30,437 nt of DNA. Origin: an uncultured Clostridia bacterium (GTDB lineage: Bacteria; Bacillota; Clostridia; JAAYHZ01). The first letter of the stretch is position 1. Every line of letters begins with the position of its first letter. Made by a program: the position numbers and the translations under genes. The stretch spans positions 1 through 30,437 of the forward strand of contig CALCRE010000278.1 of NCBI GenBank assembly GCA_937894465.1, written 5' to 3'. The notes beneath the pieces were generated by a model, which worked only from the letters and a program-made list of their open reading frames with translations, made no database searches and was not told the DNA's origin. This document shows positions 22,905 to 30,437 of this stretch, one piece after another.

Positions 22905-24913
22905 TGTCAAAGAGGTTCGATATAAAGGACAAAACCGGTCTGTTGCTACGACTATTGGCGTCATGGCTGTTAGCCCGGTGCGTCCTTTTTTTCATGAACA
23001 AACATCACCCCTTTCACATGCTGATGTCAACAAGATATGTTAATGTGTGGGTTCTATCCGCTTTGTTGTTTGGATTTTTTCTTTTACTGCATTTTACCAA
23101 GAAAAAACTTCAACAGGACACAGATGTCTTTTTCTTCTTCTACAGTTTACATCTGTGTTCATTTGGTTCCATTTGGCAATATCGGGAAAAGAGCTTCGCC
23201 ATGGGCATTCTTTTTTTAAACTTAATTTTCTTTTATGCTTTGATGCCTCTGCTTAAAAAAGCCGACATTCATCGCCGGTTCAAGGTGATCCTTGCCATAA
23301 CTTCCATACCGACAATCGGTTTCTCCTTGGGGCTTTCACTGACCTTGAAAGAGGATTCCCAAAAGTTTCAATACACTTTGATACTGGCTTTGATATCATT
23401 GATCATAGCAAGTATATTCATGATGGTATATAAAAAGGTACAAGTCAATAAGCCGGATTTTATCATCCCGGTGGAACGAATCACTGTAACTTCTGTGGTA
23501 CTGTACGCCCTTGCCCTATGCACAATCCTGGTCATTCGATATGTGAATCTGGATACCCCGACGTATGATTTCGGTATCTTTGCACAGATGTTTCACTATA
23601 TGAAAGAGACCGGACATCCTTTGACCACATTGGAACGTAACGGTTTATTGTCTCATTTTCATGTTCATTTATCTCCCGTTTATTATTTGATGTTGCCTTT
23701 TTATTTGATATGGCCAAATCCTGCCATGTTGCAATTAGTCCAAGTATTGGTGTTGATGTCCGGCATCCTTCCTTTTGTTTTATTGGCAAAAGAGTTTCAA
23801 ATCCCTCAACACCGGATTCCGATTTTTGTCGTTATGTATGTCTTTAATCCCGGTTTGACCGGAGGACTCATGTATGACCTTCATGAAAATTGCTTTTTAG
23901 CCCCTCTGCTTCTTTGGGTGTTATACTTTCTGCAAAAGGACAACCATTTGGGAGTAGCTGTTTTCTCTTTTTTGGTTTTATGCGTCAAAGAGGATGCTGC
24001 GGTGTATTTAGCTTGCATCGGACTGTATGCTGCATTCAGTCAGGGAACAAAAAAGAGAAAGCAAGCCGGAATCATTCTTTTTGCATCTTCTCTTTTATGG
24101 TTTACAGGGGCACTCTTGTATTTGGAAAACTTCGGAAGAGGGGCTATGATCGGACGATACAAAAATATGATCATTGATCGAAAAGCCGGGCTTTTGGGGA
24201 TCTTTTCTACCATATACAAAAATCCGGGCTATGTACTCTCCGAAATATTCACAATGGATAAGTTGATTTATTTTTTAACCATGCTGGTTCCGTTGGGATT
24301 TTTGTCTTTGTTAAACCGCAAGCTTTCCTATTGGTTTTTAATCGTGCCTTTTGTTGTGATTAATTTGCTGACGGATTATCCGTATCAATACAACATCGGC
24401 TACCAATACCACTTCGGATCCGGCGTTTTGCTTTTGTATACCGTTTTGCTATTTGTCAGAGACAATTTTCCGGTACACGGGAACATCAAAAGTAAAAGTC
24501 ACCCGATATTTACATATCTTGTTTTTGTTGCTTTGGTAGGATCCGTCATATTCGGTCTTAACATTGTATCCGGAAGAATGTCTGATGTGAAGGATTTTAT
24601 AAATGATCATGAAGAGGCAAGAACCGTAAAAAGCGCATTGGACGTCATTCCGGAGGATGCGTCGTTGCAAGCCACTACTTTCTTGACATCTTATTTATCC
24701 GACCGGGAAATTCTTTATGATGTAAAATACAACCAAAATGATGAAAATCCACATATCACTGATTTTGCAGTGTTTGATTTAAGAGGAAACAGAGAACTGG
24801 AATTTCAAGACATCATCAGTAATTTCAAGAATGAAGGATATGAGACTTGGTTGTATGTCCATGATCATGTGATGATCCTTAAAAATGCCGGATATAAGAA
24901 GCCGGAGATATGA
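22904..24913 (+). CDS. DUF2079 multi-spanning membrane protein
   Basis: 669 aa. The start at ATG 22904 (TAATG overlap, GGAG six bases upstream) is chosen over in-frame ATGs at 22871 and 22895, which would sit inside the SGNH gene. About 12-13 membrane helices are spread over residues 12-560, then a soluble C-terminal tail. The DUF2079 hallmark follows the first few helices: 'DFGIFAQMFHYM', then 'HFHVHLSPVYYLMLPFYL'. The family resembles GT-C polyprenyl-sugar glycosyltransferases, with an acidic residue in the first outer loop (here in TYDFG). Transfer of sugars onto a surface polymer is an inference; no member's function is certain. Coupling to an SGNH esterase and a nearby beta-mannosidase gene points to glycan metabolism. 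Confidence 0.85.
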   Translation: MSKRFDIKDKTGLLLRLLASWLLARCVLFFMNKHHPFHMLMSTRYVNVWVLSALLFGFFLLLHFTKKKLQQDTDVFFFFYSLHLCSFGSIWQYREKSFAMGILFLNLIFFYALMPLLKKADIHRRFKVILAITSIPTIGFSLGLSLTLKEDSQKFQYTLILALISLIIASIFMMVYKKVQVNKPDFIIPVERITVTSVVLYALALCTILVIRYVNLDTPTYDFGIFAQMFHYMKETGHPLTTLERNGLLSHFHVHLSPVYYLMLPFYLIWPNPAMLQLVQVLVLMSGILPFVLLAKEFQIPQHRIPIFVVMYVFNPGLTGGLMYDLHENCFLAPLLLWVLYFLQKDNHLGVAVFSFLVLCVKEDAAVYLACIGLYAAFSQGTKKRKQAGIILFASSLLWFTGALLYLENFGRGAMIGRYKNMIIDRKAGLLGIFSTIYKNPGYVLSEIFTMDKLIYFLTMLVPLGFLSLLNRKLSYWFLIVPFVVINLLTDYPYQYNIGYQYHFGSGVLLLYTVLLFVRDNFPVHGNIKSKSHPIFTYLVFVALVGSVIFGLNIVSGRMSDVKDFINDHEEARTVKSALDVIPEDASLQATTFLTSYLSDREILYDVKYNQNDENPHITDFAVFDLRGNRELEFQDIISNFKNEGYETWLYVHDHVMILKNAGYKKPEI

Positions 24914-24938
24914 TATGATATGAAATAATAGTTTTGTT

Positions 24939-24968
24939 CGGATCAACTTAAAATTTTTTGATCATCCG
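24939..24968. repeat. Inverted repeat ahead of the GH2 gene
   Basis: CGGATCAA (24939-24946) is mirrored by TTGATC (24958-24963) and CCG (24966-24968), with an AT-rich centre, 19 bp before the GH2 start. It could be an operator or an RNA hairpin. There is no T run after it, so it is not a terminator. Confidence 0.4.
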
Positions 24969-24986
24969 GAAGGAAGGATACTCTTT

Positions 24987-27278
24987 ATGCAAAATAAAAA
25001 AATAGTGAAAAAGCAAATTTCTTTAGACGGTCAATGGACGTTGTACTATCACCCGGAAAGAAATGGGAAACCTGATCTTTTTGATGAAACCATGTTGCAT
25101 CGATGGACTTCAGTACCGGCTGTGGTTCCGGGTAATGTTGAAATCGATTTGGTTCGAGGAGGGGCTGAAAAAGATCCTTTCTATGGCGACCGGCTGCATG
25201 ATTATAGTAAATATGAGTATTATCAATGGGTGTATTGCAAAGATGTCCATATTCCTTCGGATTTTGAGGGAGAGCGGATTGTTTTGCGATTTGAAGGGAT
25301 TGACACCATTGCAGATGTTTACTTGAATGGTGAAAAGGTCGGACGAAGTGAAAACATGTTTATACGACATGATTTTGATGTCACGGAACACTTAAAAAAA
25401 GGTGATGTCAATCAAATACGGGTACATATTCATTCAGCTATGAATTTTGCCAGAAGCAAAGAGTATACCATGTATATGCGAGGTACCGGTCATCGGAATG
25501 AAATCTGTTGGATTAGAAAAGCTCCTCATTGCTTCGGATGGGATATAGCTCCAAGGCTTGTGTCGGCCGGTTTATGGAGAGGTGTATCTTTGGTATCTCT
25601 TTCTAATACTCGTATAACCGAGACTTACTACGCCACACCCCGGCTGGAAGGTGACGGGATTTGGCTGCAGTATGCATACCGATTTGTTACCGATGCGGAT
25701 ACTTTGGAGGGATTTCAAGTACGGATCAAAGGTTGTTGTGGAAACTCCGTCTTTTCTCACGAAGCCCCGGCTCATTTTGTAAGTGCAAACCATATGATCT
25801 TCGTTCCGAATCCTTTACTTTGGTGGCCGAGAGGATACGGGGAACAACCCTTGTACTATATGACAATGGAGTTGGTTCATCACGGCCAAACTGTGGACTG
25901 TGTACAAGAAACCATAGGGCTTCGAACATTCCGTCTTGAGCGGGACTTTAACCCTCATCAGCAGGAATTTAAAATGTTCGTCAATGAAACACCCATCTTT
26001 GCAAAAGGAACCAATTGGGTTCCCTTGGATGCTTTGCATAGTCGTGACGCCCAACGACTTCAAAAGGCTCATGATTTGTGTGTGGAAGCCGGGTGCAACA
26101 TCATCCGTTGTTGGGGCGGAAATGTTTATGAGGATCATGCATTCTTTGATTTATGTGATCAAGAGGGTATTATGGTATGGCAGGACTTCGCCATGGGGAA
26201 CACCAATTATCCTCAAACCGATGATTTCGTGAAAGTCATGGAAGAAGAAGCAAAAGCGGTGATTGGCAAATTGCGGAATCATCCGAGTTTGATTTTATGG
26301 TCCAGTGACAATGAAGTGGATTACAAAAACCTGGGCTATATGTATCCCGGTTATGACAGCAGACACAATCGCGTAGCTCAAGAAACATTAAAACGATTGG
26401 TGCAGGCACATGATCCTTATCGGTTATTGATTTGTTCCTCCCCGGAGATCCCGGCCGGCTTTTCCACGGATAATATACCGGAGCAGCACACCTGGGGTGT
26501 TCGTGCTTGGTACAAGGACGAATTTTATAAAAACAGCAGTGCCCGTTTTATCAGTGAAGCAGGTTACCATGGATGCCCTTGTGTATCAAGTTTGGAAAAA
26601 TTCATTCCTTCGGAGCACTTGTGGCCTTTTTCAAATCATATATGGGCTATGCACAGCACTGAGGATATACGGATTGAAAAAGAGTTGAACAGCAGAAACA
26701 TTTTGATGGCCAATCAGGTAAAAATCATGTTCGGCGAGATTCCGGAGGACATTGAAGAGTTTTCTATATTATCTCAACTGTCCCAAGCAGAAGCCATGAA
26801 ATTCTTTGTGGAAAGAACCCGTGGGCTCAAGTGGGAAAGAACCGGTATCATATGGTGGAATATGCTGGACTGCTGGCCCCAAATATCCGATGCAGTGGTG
26901 GATTATTACTTTGAAAAGAAAATAGCGTTTCACTATCTGAAAAGGGTACAAGCCCCTGTTTTGGTGTTTATGAGTGAACAAGAAGGCTGGAACCACAGTT
27001 TGCTGATCAGCAACGACACCGGAAAAAGGGCGAATATCAGTTTTATCATCTCTGACGGTGACACCGGTGAGACGGTTGTAGAAGGAGAAAGATCGGTGCC
27101 TTCCGGAGAGAACCTGGAAATACAAAAGTTATTCGTTATGCCGGGAGAACAAAAGCTTTTCTTGATCAAGTGGTTTGTGGAGGAGAAAGCTTACGGCAAT
27201 CACTATATCACAGGATTTCCCCCTTATGACAAAGAAAAGATGCTAAGGTGGTTGAGCATGATTAAAAAGTTGATATAA
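24987..27278 (+). CDS. Glycoside hydrolase family 2, beta-mannosidase-like
   Basis: 763 aa. Order: N-terminal sugar-binding jelly roll (about 12-205, 'GQWTLYYH', 'LRFEGIDTIADVYLNG'), immunoglobulin-like domain (about 210-315), TIM barrel (about 325-640) and a short C-terminal beta part. The acid/base is E443 (SSDNEVD; usually GNNE) and the nucleophile E524 (FISEAGYHG). 'CWGGNVYED' and 'QDFAMGN' match the beta-mannosidase branch. It is shorter than typical members (820-900 aa). There is no signal peptide, so it acts on imported mannosides. GGAAGGAAGG precedes the ATG. No sugar transporter adjoins it. Other GH2 exo-glycosidases remain possible. Confidence 0.9.
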   Translation: MQNKKIVKKQISLDGQWTLYYHPERNGKPDLFDETMLHRWTSVPAVVPGNVEIDLVRGGAEKDPFYGDRLHDYSKYEYYQWVYCKDVHIPSDFEGERIVLRFEGIDTIADVYLNGEKVGRSENMFIRHDFDVTEHLKKGDVNQIRVHIHSAMNFARSKEYTMYMRGTGHRNEICWIRKAPHCFGWDIAPRLVSAGLWRGVSLVSLSNTRITETYYATPRLEGDGIWLQYAYRFVTDADTLEGFQVRIKGCCGNSVFSHEAPAHFVSANHMIFVPNPLLWWPRGYGEQPLYYMTMELVHHGQTVDCVQETIGLRTFRLERDFNPHQQEFKMFVNETPIFAKGTNWVPLDALHSRDAQRLQKAHDLCVEAGCNIIRCWGGNVYEDHAFFDLCDQEGIMVWQDFAMGNTNYPQTDDFVKVMEEEAKAVIGKLRNHPSLILWSSDNEVDYKNLGYMYPGYDSRHNRVAQETLKRLVQAHDPYRLLICSSPEIPAGFSTDNIPEQHTWGVRAWYKDEFYKNSSARFISEAGYHGCPCVSSLEKFIPSEHLWPFSNHIWAMHSTEDIRIEKELNSRNILMANQVKIMFGEIPEDIEEFSILSQLSQAEAMKFFVERTRGLKWERTGIIWWNMLDCWPQISDAVVDYYFEKKIAFHYLKRVQAPVLVFMSEQEGWNHSLLISNDTGKRANISFIISDGDTGETVVEGERSVPSGENLEIQKLFVMPGEQKLFLIKWFVEEKAYGNHYITGFPPYDKEKMLRWLSMIKKLI

Positions 27279-27291
27279 CGATTGGGGATCT

Positions 27292-27768
27292 ATGAGTTAT
27301 AGGATTGTATCCGTACAGGAAAAACATGAATATGCAAGTCGGGCAGTTGATTGGTTTTCTTCGAAGTGGCATATTGACCGCAAGGAATATGAAAAAAGCA
27401 TTGATGCATGTATTCATAAACAAGAAAGACTTCCTCAATGGTATTTGATGATGGATCAGCTTGATGAAATCATTGGAGGTTGCGGACTGATCCAAAATGA
27501 TTTTGTTGACAGAACCGATCTGTTTCCCTATGTGTGCGCACTTTATATCGAAGAGAAAAATAGGGGTCACGCTCTTGGCGCAAAGCTTTTGGAATATGCG
27601 AGAATGGACGGAGGAAGACTGGGGTTTGACTATTTGTATCTTTGTACGTATCATATCGGTTATTATGAGAAATATGGTTGGCGAATGATCGCCATAGGGA
27701 ATCATCCTTGGGGCGAGACATCAAGAATTTATAAGGCAGACACCATACGTATACAAGTGAGAAAGTAA
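27292..27768 (+). CDS. GNAT-family N-acetyltransferase
   Basis: 158 aa. The acetyl-CoA-binding segment is visible as 'CALYIEEKNRGHALGAKLLEYA' (about 83-104; motif A R/Q-x-x-G-x-A form), with the 'GYYEKYGWRMI' beta-bulge signature near 120-130. The substrate is unknown. The start is ATG 27292 with GGGGA just upstream and 13 bp after the GH2 stop, so it is likely co-transcribed with it. It is followed within 5 bp by the NUDIX gene. Confidence 0.87.
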   Translation: MSYRIVSVQEKHEYASRAVDWFSSKWHIDRKEYEKSIDACIHKQERLPQWYLMMDQLDEIIGGCGLIQNDFVDRTDLFPYVCALYIEEKNRGHALGAKLLEYARMDGGRLGFDYLYLCTYHIGYYEKYGWRMIAIGNHPWGETSRIYKADTIRIQVRK

Positions 27769-27773
27769 AGTAT

Positions 27774-28268
27774 ATGACTGATATTCTATTTAGAACAAGA
27801 GATTATGTGTTCAGCTACCGAGTAGCGGGCATTTTCATTCGAAATGGTAATGTATTGTTGCAGAAGCCGACGAATGACACGGGGTATGCCTTTCCGGGCG
27901 GTCATGTAGAATTCGGTGAAACTAACGAAGAAACATTAATACGGGAATTCAAAGAGGAAATCGGTGTGGATATCCGTGTCAAAGAGTTGAAATGGGTGGC
28001 GGAAATCTTCTTTCCTTGGGATCATATACCCTGCCATCAAATTTGCTTGTATTATATGATCGAAGCTGTGGATGAAGATCAGATTCCAAAAGGGGAGATG
28101 TTTATGGCGAATGAGCACATAGAAGGAAAGAATTTTGAAATAGAATTCCATTGGATTCCTCTTGAACAAGTAAAGGCATTGGAAGTTTATCCTACCAATG
28201 TTAGGGAATTGTTAGAACGCATTGATGAAGGTGTTCAACATATAGTTTATAAGGAGCAAGAAAAATGA
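27774..28268 (+). CDS. NUDIX hydrolase
   Basis: 164 aa. A complete Nudix box runs from G42 (GGHVEFGET...) to the REFKEEIGV segment, matching Gx5Ex7REUxEExGU, so metal-dependent cleavage of a nucleoside diphosphate-linked substrate is expected. The substrate cannot be read from the box; house-cleaning of modified nucleotides is common. The last 4 bp overlap the next GNAT gene (ATGA). Confidence 0.9.
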   Translation: MTDILFRTRDYVFSYRVAGIFIRNGNVLLQKPTNDTGYAFPGGHVEFGETNEETLIREFKEEIGVDIRVKELKWVAEIFFPWDHIPCHQICLYYMIEAVDEDQIPKGEMFMANEHIEGKNFEIEFHWIPLEQVKALEVYPTNVRELLERIDEGVQHIVYKEQEK

Positions 28269-28657
28269 ATTTCGTTGAAAATGCCCCGATAAATGCAAAA
28301 CAGATTGCCGATTTGCGGGAAGCGGTTGGTTGGAATCGCATGGAGAGTAGTTATGAGAATGATCAAATGACTTCCTATTTTCACATCAGTGTATATGATG
28401 AGAATAAACTCGTCGGAATCATCGACACAGTCTCTAACGGAATTACTGATGCCTATATCCAAGACCTTATGGTACATCCCGATTACCAAGGGAAGGGAAT
28501 CGGCACGGAGTTGATGAACAGAACAATAGCTTATTTAAAAGTAAGAAAAATTTACATGATATCCGTTATATTTGATGAAAGCCTTTTGCCGTTTTACAAA
28601 CGATTTGGCTTCTTTACGATGTTTGCAGGACAAATGCAGACTTTTGAAAGTGATTAA
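28265..28657 (+). CDS. Small GNAT-family N-acetyltransferase
   Basis: 130 aa. The acetyl-CoA motif A is clear: 'DLMVHPDYQGKGIGTELMN' (Q-x-x-G-x-G), followed by 'LPFYKRFGF', the usual C-terminal turn. The length is typical of minimal GNAT proteins. It is translationally coupled to the NUDIX gene by a 4-bp overlap and closes the run of + strand genes at a terminator. The target (amine of a small molecule or protein) is unknown. Confidence 0.9.
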   Translation: MNFVENAPINAKQIADLREAVGWNRMESSYENDQMTSYFHISVYDENKLVGIIDTVSNGITDAYIQDLMVHPDYQGKGIGTELMNRTIAYLKVRKIYMISVIFDESLLPFYKRFGFFTMFAGQMQTFESD

Positions 28658-28667
28658 CATATTGAGC

Positions 28668-28693
28668 AAAAAAGAGGGCGAAAGCCCTCTTTT
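28668..28693. terminator. Bidirectional terminator
   Basis: AAAGAGGGC (28671-28679) pairs with GCCCTCTTT (28684-28692) around a GAAA tetraloop, with T-rich tails on both strands. It serves the converging GNAT gene and the secreted-protein gene. Confidence 0.9.
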
Positions 28694-28724
28694 CCTATAA
28701 ACTATAATTCACGTTGTATATTAC

Positions 28725-30047
28725 TTATTTAATCCTTTTGCCGTCACGCCAGATTCCGCTTGTAAAAACCTTGATTCCCTTGTAATCGTCAAAGTCATAT
28801 TCTTTCACATACCATTCCCAGCCGTAATCGCCTTTGGGAATATATATGTTTTCGTTATCTATAGACCATTCCCCTTTGATTGTTTCGTCATACAGCTTCC
28901 AGATGTAGGTGCCGTTTTTCTTTATTTCAAGGGTTTGACCGCCTGCTCCCGGTATGTATTCCCGATATTGATTGGTTGCATCGCTTGTATAGATGATGCC
29001 ACCCGGGATCCACAAGCTCCATTTTCCGTAGAGGAATTCAATGCCTTGACCTTCGTCATCTTCGTCTTTCGACGGTTCAACCGATGCAGATGTTTGAGTA
29101 ATGTTTTCCAAGATTTGAATGATCCTGTCTTCCGGTGAATAGATCACTTCCTTGCCAAAGACCTTTTTGATCAAATCCAGCGGAACCATAATGTTTTTTT
29201 CTACAATAGAGACGGATCCATCAATAAAAACCTTCTTGTTATTTATTTTGATAAAATTCTTGTTCAAACCGAATATAAAAGTTTTCAATTCATGTTGCAG
29301 GACAACCTTTCTAAACAAAGGACGCCATCTGTAGTTTGCATTGAAAGTTTCACTTAGTAATCGAAGGGGTACCATAGGTTGATTCCTGATGATCATAGGC
29401 GGAATATCCATTATTTCTTCAATTCCGTTTACAAGAGCCACATTATCTGCTATTTGTAATTGGATAATAACATAAGAAGCATCGGAAGCAGTTTCTATTG
29501 TTCCCGGGGATTGCGTTGTACTTTTGGGTTGGGTGTTTGCTCCGGTGACTGCTTGAGTAGTTGATTGGGAGGTTTCCTCTTTTTTCGTCGATCCGGGAAG
29601 TACAAAAGAGAATGTGACCTTATCTGATGTGAATTTATGAATCTTGATTTTTGCATAACTTTTATCAGCAGTTTTTATCAAGTAAACTTTATCTTCACCT
29701 AAATCTGCAGTGCTATCAAATGTTTTATAATTATCAATATCCGTGTCGGCTTGTAATTCCTGCTTGATTTCAACAACACCGTGGGATGCCATTTTTCCAT
29801 ATTGGTTGAACACAATATCCATTTCGTCTTTGTTTTTTGTTAATTCTAATGTTTTCAAATTCAATCCTTGGCCGATGTCACTAAATACATCTCCACTCCA
29901 TAGGAAGGTAAAAGGATGTAAATTATTGTATTCGCTATCTTTAGCATCACCCCATTGAATGATTGTCTTCGCACGGACATCAACGGGCAAGGCGAACACT
30001 TGCAATAGGATCAAGCTGACTAAAAGAAAACTGAATACTTTCTTCAT
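28725..30047 (-). CDS. Secreted protein with copper-amine-oxidase N-terminal (stalk) domain
   Basis: 440 aa. Signal peptide 1-26, cleaved after VRA. An N-terminal region (about 28-150) of unknown fold is followed by a Ser/Thr/Gln-rich linker (153-187), then a Cu_amine_oxidN1 domain (about 195-315): 'MVPLRLLSETFNANYRW' and 'IMVPLDLIKKVFG' are its repeated MVPLR elements. An acidic linker (325-335) leads to a C-terminal beta module (about 338-440, 'YGKWSLW', 'NGTYIWKLYD', 'GEWSIDNENIYI') of lipocalin-like appearance. The stalk domain is a non-enzymatic cell-surface module common in Clostridia and Paenibacilli. There is no oxidase core here. GAGGCGA precedes the ATG. A large palindrome at the predicted transcription start suggests tight repression. 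Confidence 0.85.
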   Translation of the reverse strand: MKKVFSFLLVSLILLQVFALPVDVRAKTIIQWGDAKDSEYNNLHPFTFLWSGDVFSDIGQGLNLKTLELTKNKDEMDIVFNQYGKMASHGVVEIKQELQADTDIDNYKTFDSTADLGEDKVYLIKTADKSYAKIKIHKFTSDKVTFSFVLPGSTKKEETSQSTTQAVTGANTQPKSTTQSPGTIETASDASYVIIQLQIADNVALVNGIEEIMDIPPMIIRNQPMVPLRLLSETFNANYRWRPLFRKVVLQHELKTFIFGLNKNFIKINNKKVFIDGSVSIVEKNIMVPLDLIKKVFGKEVIYSPEDRIIQILENITQTSASVEPSKDEDDEGQGIEFLYGKWSLWIPGGIIYTSDATNQYREYIPGAGGQTLEIKKNGTYIWKLYDETIKGEWSIDNENIYIPKGDYGWEWYVKEYDFDDYKGIKVFTSGIWRDGKRIK

Positions 30048-30074
30048 AAAAATCGCCTCATTTCATATCTTTAT

Positions 30075-30100
30075 TATTTGTAACTGATTAGTTACAAATA
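30075..30100. promoter_or_regulatory. 26-bp perfect palindrome, likely operator
   Basis: TATTTGTAACT (30075-30085), GATT, AGTTACAAATA (30090-30100): 11-bp perfect arms. It starts at or next to the predicted transcription start of the - strand gene, where a dimeric TetR- or MarR-type repressor would block initiation. It has no T run, so it is not a terminator. Confidence 0.65.
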
Positions 30101-30107
30101 CAGCCAC

Positions 30108-30136
30108 ATTATACCAAGCCACATTTTACAAAACAA
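30108..30136 (-). promoter_or_regulatory. Promoter for the secreted-protein gene
   Basis: - strand TTGTTT (30131-30136), 17-bp spacer, TATAAT (30108-30113) with TGG before the -10. The predicted start, near 30101, abuts the palindrome. Confidence 0.7.
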
Positions 30137-30184
30137 TGAAATTTATTATGGTAGATAGTAATTTTATGCATTTGTTAATCCTTC

Positions 30185-30215
30185 TTGACGTACCATCAAC
30201 TTTCATGGTTATAAT
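30185..30215 (+). promoter_or_regulatory. Possible promoter for the aldo/keto reductase remnant
   Basis: TTGACG (30185-30190) and TATAAT (30210-30215) with a long 19-bp spacer; TTATAA one base earlier gives 18. The ATG of the remnant is 49 bp further on. Confidence 0.5.
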
Positions 30216-30263
30216 TTACATACAACAATAGTACTAAGCTAAAAGTTTGAAGGAGGTAGCAAA

Positions 30264-30437
30264 ATGTACTCACTAACCGATAGTTACAAATTGTCCAATG
30301 GAGTGCAAATTCCCTGTATAGGATTTGGTACATGACAAACCGTTCCTAATAATATAATCAAACATAGTCACATGTACTATATATCATATATTCTTCTACA
30401 GGTTGCCCTGTATGACCACAAACGAACAGTGCTTTTT
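30264..30437 (+). pseudogene. Aldo/keto reductase, broken after 23 codons
   Basis: AGGAGG (30251-30256) lies seven bases before ATG 30264. The 23 codons read MYSLTDSYKLSNGVQIPCIG then FGT, the standard N-terminus of AKR5-type aldo/keto reductases. The next codon, expected to be Trp (FGTWQT), is TGA (30333-30335). QT follows in frame, but then the text no longer resembles an AKR (no DTAxxYxNE region before the window ends). So there is both a TGG-to-TGA change and a loss of similarity a few codons later, suggesting a deletion or insertion junction. The expression signals are still intact. Sequence beyond the edge is needed to see what replaced the rest. Confidence 0.75.

Noticed and set aside
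30333..30335. TGA read as tryptophan (alternative code) or selenocysteine
   Set aside because: TGA ends several clear genes in this window (for example at 1063, 7241 and 15476), and similarity to AKR is lost just after, so gene decay is the simpler reading.
1..30437. CRISPR array, tRNA/rRNA genes, complete insertion sequences
   Set aside because: No regularly spaced direct repeats of CRISPR length, no cloverleaf or rRNA signature and no complete transposase frame were seen by eye.

Overview
The window looks like chromosome of a low-to-mid GC Clostridia-type member of the Bacillota. The signs are strong AGGAGG-type ribosome binding sites, TTGACA/TATAAT promoters with TG-extended -10 boxes, TTG starts, a tRNA-responsive T-box leader, a ydaO-type c-di-AMP riboswitch, and protein families typical of anaerobic Firmicutes. 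I do not assign a genus. No complete mobile element, CRISPR array, tRNA or rRNA was seen.

Layout. (1) 1-4384, +: an exopolysaccharide-type cluster of a HEAT-repeat protein (cut by the left edge), a processive family 2 glycosyltransferase and a membrane-anchored c-di-GMP phosphodiesterase (EAL) with a dead GGDEF domain. (2) 4394-7241, +: a ROK-family regulator, a lipoprotein made of two cysteine-less rhodanese folds, and an MgtC/SapB membrane protein with its own promoter. (3) 7242-7969: a 728-base stretch without a convincing gene. It holds a strong promoter, a c-di-AMP riboswitch, a candidate terminator and about 370 nt of hairpin-rich sequence ending in a strong terminator. This is the most intriguing part of the window. 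(4) 7970-9424, +: an APH(3')-type kinase and a HAD phosphatase. (5) 9533-12781, -: carB alone. (6) 13022-13618, +: L25/CTC ribosomal protein. (7) 13842-16314, +: a znuACB-type metal ABC transporter behind a consensus promoter. (8) 16402-18307, -: leuA behind a leucine T-box (specifier CUC). (9) 18363-21017, -: a 7TM-GAF-PAS-GGDEF-HD-GYP-like protein whose GGDEF looks active while the HD-GYP part has lost metal ligands. (10) 21314-28657, +: msrAB fusion, SGNH esterase, DUF2079 membrane protein, GH2 beta-mannosidase-like enzyme, and a GNAT/NUDIX/GNAT trio, ending at a terminator. (11) 28725-30047, -: a secreted copper-amine-oxidase-N-domain protein with a 26-bp perfect palindrome at its predicted transcription start. 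(12) 30264-30437: the first 23 codons of an aldo/keto reductase, stopped by TGA where Trp is expected and then losing similarity.

How the parts relate. Nucleotide second messengers are a recurring theme: one c-di-GMP degrader with a dead synthase domain beside a glycan synthase, one c-di-GMP maker with a degenerate phosphodiesterase domain, and a c-di-AMP riboswitch with no obvious target gene. The remaining genes are ordinary biosynthesis, metal uptake and oxidative-damage repair, interleaved with single-gene regulatory units. All family calls come from motifs read by eye; no database search was run.
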